From contig CALWTQ010000003.1 in assembly GCA_944384505.1 (NCBI GenBank), forward strand, positions 1 to 64,000: a DNA stretch of 64,000 nucleotides, given 5' to 3'. Shown in pieces: positions 62,723-64,000 of the stretch. The position numbers were made by a program, and so were the translations under genes. Source of the stretch: an uncultured Mediterraneibacter sp. GTDB lineage: Bacteria > Bacillota > Clostridia > Lachnospirales > Lachnospiraceae. How positions within the stretch are numbered: the first letter of the stretch is position 1; every line of letters begins with the position of its first letter. Below the pieces are notes generated by a model. That model was not told the origin of the DNA. It saw only the letters and a program-made list of their open reading frames with translations, and did no database searches.

Positions 62723-63545
62723 CTGGATTCTGGTAGCTGTGCTGCTGGTTCTGTCCGTATTCTTCCTGTTCCCGGTGATCTGGATGCTGGCTAATTCCTT
62801 TAAACCGGACGCGGCGATCACTGCGGATATGAACTCCATCGCGGCATTTATCCCGCCGGCGCCGGACGGAAACTTCTTTGAAAATTATGTATCAATTATA
62901 ACGAATACAAGCTTCCTGAGATATATGGGAAATACTCTTCTCTACGCGGCGATCCTGATCGTCCTGAGCATCATAGTAAACGGCCTTGCAGGGTATGCTC
63001 TTGCAAAGATCAACTTCCCGTTCAGGGATCAGTGGCTTATGATTATTATTATGCTGCTGATCGTGCCGACAGAGACTGTAATCACGATTCACTTTCTGAT
63101 TATTGCGAAGGCAGGACTTTTAAATACGATTGTCGGATATATTCTGCCGCTGATCGTGAACCCGTTTAATATCTACTTGTTCCGCCAGGTGTTCGTAAGC
63201 CTGCCGGATGATGTATATGAAGCGGCTCAGCTTGATTTCTGCGGACCGGTGAAATACTTCTTCACCATGGTTCTGCCGATGTCAAAGACAGTGGTTGCGA
63301 CTGTCAGCGTATTTACATTCCTGAATGTATGGAACGACTATCTCTGGCCGTCACTGGTATTTACATCCAGCGATCTTCTGACAGCTCAGATCGGTCTGAA
63401 CTCCATTACATCCAATGAGAATACGACCATGGGACAGACACTTGCGGTAATCACTCTTGTTACGATACCGGTTATTATCATCTACTCACTGTTCTCGAAA
63501 CAGATTGTGGAAGGCGTAACATCAACAGGTTCAAAGGAAGGATAA
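62694..63545 (+). CDS. Sugar ABC transporter permease (MalG/UgpE type)
   Basis: A 283-residue permease with six membrane helices, starting INWILVAVLLVLSVFFLFPV. The EAA loop is YEAAQLDFCGPVKYFFTMVL, and the C-terminus is KQIVEGVTSTGSKEG, typical of the MalG-like group. The ATG lies within the end of the first permease gene, with AGGGAGG upstream. Confidence 0.95.
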   Translation: MFTKKQRRINWILVAVLLVLSVFFLFPVIWMLANSFKPDAAITADMNSIAAFIPPAPDGNFFENYVSIITNTSFLRYMGNTLLYAAILIVLSIIVNGLAGYALAKINFPFRDQWLMIIIMLLIVPTETVITIHFLIIAKAGLLNTIVGYILPLIVNPFNIYLFRQVFVSLPDDVYEAAQLDFCGPVKYFFTMVLPMSKTVVATVSVFTFLNVWNDYLWPSLVFTSSDLLTAQIGLNSITSNENTTMGQTLAVITLVTIPVIIIYSLFSKQIVEGVTSTGSKEG

Positions 63546-63549
63546 GAAG

Positions 63550-64000
63550 ATGAGTTTCATAGAATTTAAAAATGTATGTAAAATGTATCCCGGTTCAGAC
63601 AAAAACACAGTGGACAATTTTAATCTGAATATAGAAGAAAAAGAGTTTATCGCCTTTGTAGGCCCCTCCGGATGCGGCAAGTCAACAACGCTGCGCATGA
63701 TAGCGGGATTTGAAGAGATCACAGGCGGAGAACTCTACATAGACGGAAAGAAAGTCAATGATGTGGCGCCCAGAGACAGAGGGATCGCTATGGTATTTCA
63801 GAATTACGCCCTCTATCCGCATATGACCGTGGAGAAGAACATCGGGTACGGCCTGAAAAATATGAAGATGCCTGCAGATCAGATTAAGCAGAAAGTAGAC
63901 TGGGCCATCAAGATACTTGGCCTTGAAGAATACCGGTACCGCAAGCCGAAGAACCTCTCCGGCGGACAGCGTCAGAGAGTTGCGCTGGGACGTGCCATTG
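63550..64000 (+). CDS. Sugar ABC transporter ATP-binding protein (MsmK/UgpC type), partial
   Basis: The first 150 residues of an importer ATPase; the gene runs past the window end. Walker A is FVGPSGCGKSTT, the Q-loop is in MVFQNYALYPHMTVEKNIGY, and the signature LSGGQRQRVALGRAI is at the edge. In MsmK/UgpC proteins a C-terminal regulatory domain follows. It lies 4 bases after the permease. Many Firmicutes use one shared ATPase for several importers, so a dedicated copy inside the operon is worth noting. Confidence 0.95.
   Translation, partial: MSFIEFKNVCKMYPGSDKNTVDNFNLNIEEKEFIAFVGPSGCGKSTTLRMIAGFEEITGGELYIDGKKVNDVAPRDRGIAMVFQNYALYPHMTVEKNIGYGLKNMKMPADQIKQKVDWAIKILGLEEYRYRKPKNLSGGQRQRVALGRAI

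Overview
The window looks like a chromosomal segment of an anaerobic, spore-forming member of the Lachnospiraceae (Clostridia). This rests on gene content and order: AddAB rather than RecBCD, an LL-diaminopimelate aminotransferase, a small acid-soluble spore protein, FtsEX next to a PcsB-type hydrolase, an archaeal-type AspRS with GatCAB behind a T-box, PucR/CdaR-type and PadR regulators, and strong AGGAGG ribosome sites. No rRNA, tRNA or CRISPR array was seen. The family is an inference; no marker gene fixes the species.

Layout. (1) 1-9.3 kb: a large palindromic repeat, then addB-addA-DUF1294 and a convergent MATE exporter. (2) 9.6-11.1 kb: a membrane-anchored L,D-transpeptidase. (3) 11.1-24.1 kb: a hexuronate regulon. 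uxaB, uxaA and uxaC with a LacI-type regulator, then kdgK and kdgA with an IclR-type regulator, give a complete route from galacturonate to pyruvate and glyceraldehyde 3-phosphate. Matching operator palindromes sit at five promoters. An XRE membrane regulator and an Eis-like acetyltransferase interrupt the block, and dapL follows it. (4) 24.3-28.9 kb: a padR-DUF1700-DUF4097-PspC envelope-stress-like operon, a spore protein, a divergent TagA-like protein and a PucR-type regulator. (5) 29.1-33.3 kb: ftsE-ftsX-PcsB/EnvC-like hydrolase-S41 protease.

(6) 33.4-48.2 kb: an accessory island. A LysR regulator faces a long run of co-directional redox genes: aldo/keto reductase, double carboxymuconolactone decarboxylase, cupin, iron alcohol dehydrogenase, FMN reductase, EFR1 ferredoxin, lipoprotein esterase, flavodoxin, lipoprotein flavodoxin, lipoprotein hydrolase, DUF4405 membrane protein and ApbE. 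A frameshifted winged-helix gene and a mobile module follow (Cys-rich VLP protein, RepA-like protein, large serine recombinase). The run may form an inducible redox system whose last steps lie outside the membrane. (7) 48.3-54.4 kb: an EAL protein and the T-box-controlled aspS2-gatC-gatA-gatB operon for amidation of tRNA-bound Asp and Glu. (8) 54.4-59.2 kb: an iron alcohol dehydrogenase with a small partner protein, a LysR regulator, glycerol dehydrogenase and a YczE-like membrane protein. (9) 59.2-64 kb: a LacI regulator divergent from a sugar ABC importer whose ATPase gene runs off the window.

The most unusual structural signal is a family of intergenic palindromes seen at about five loci, one with perfect 46-base arms. 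They tend to sit at, or within a few bases of, stop codons. The operator and promoter calls come from reading the sequence by eye; none was tested by computation.
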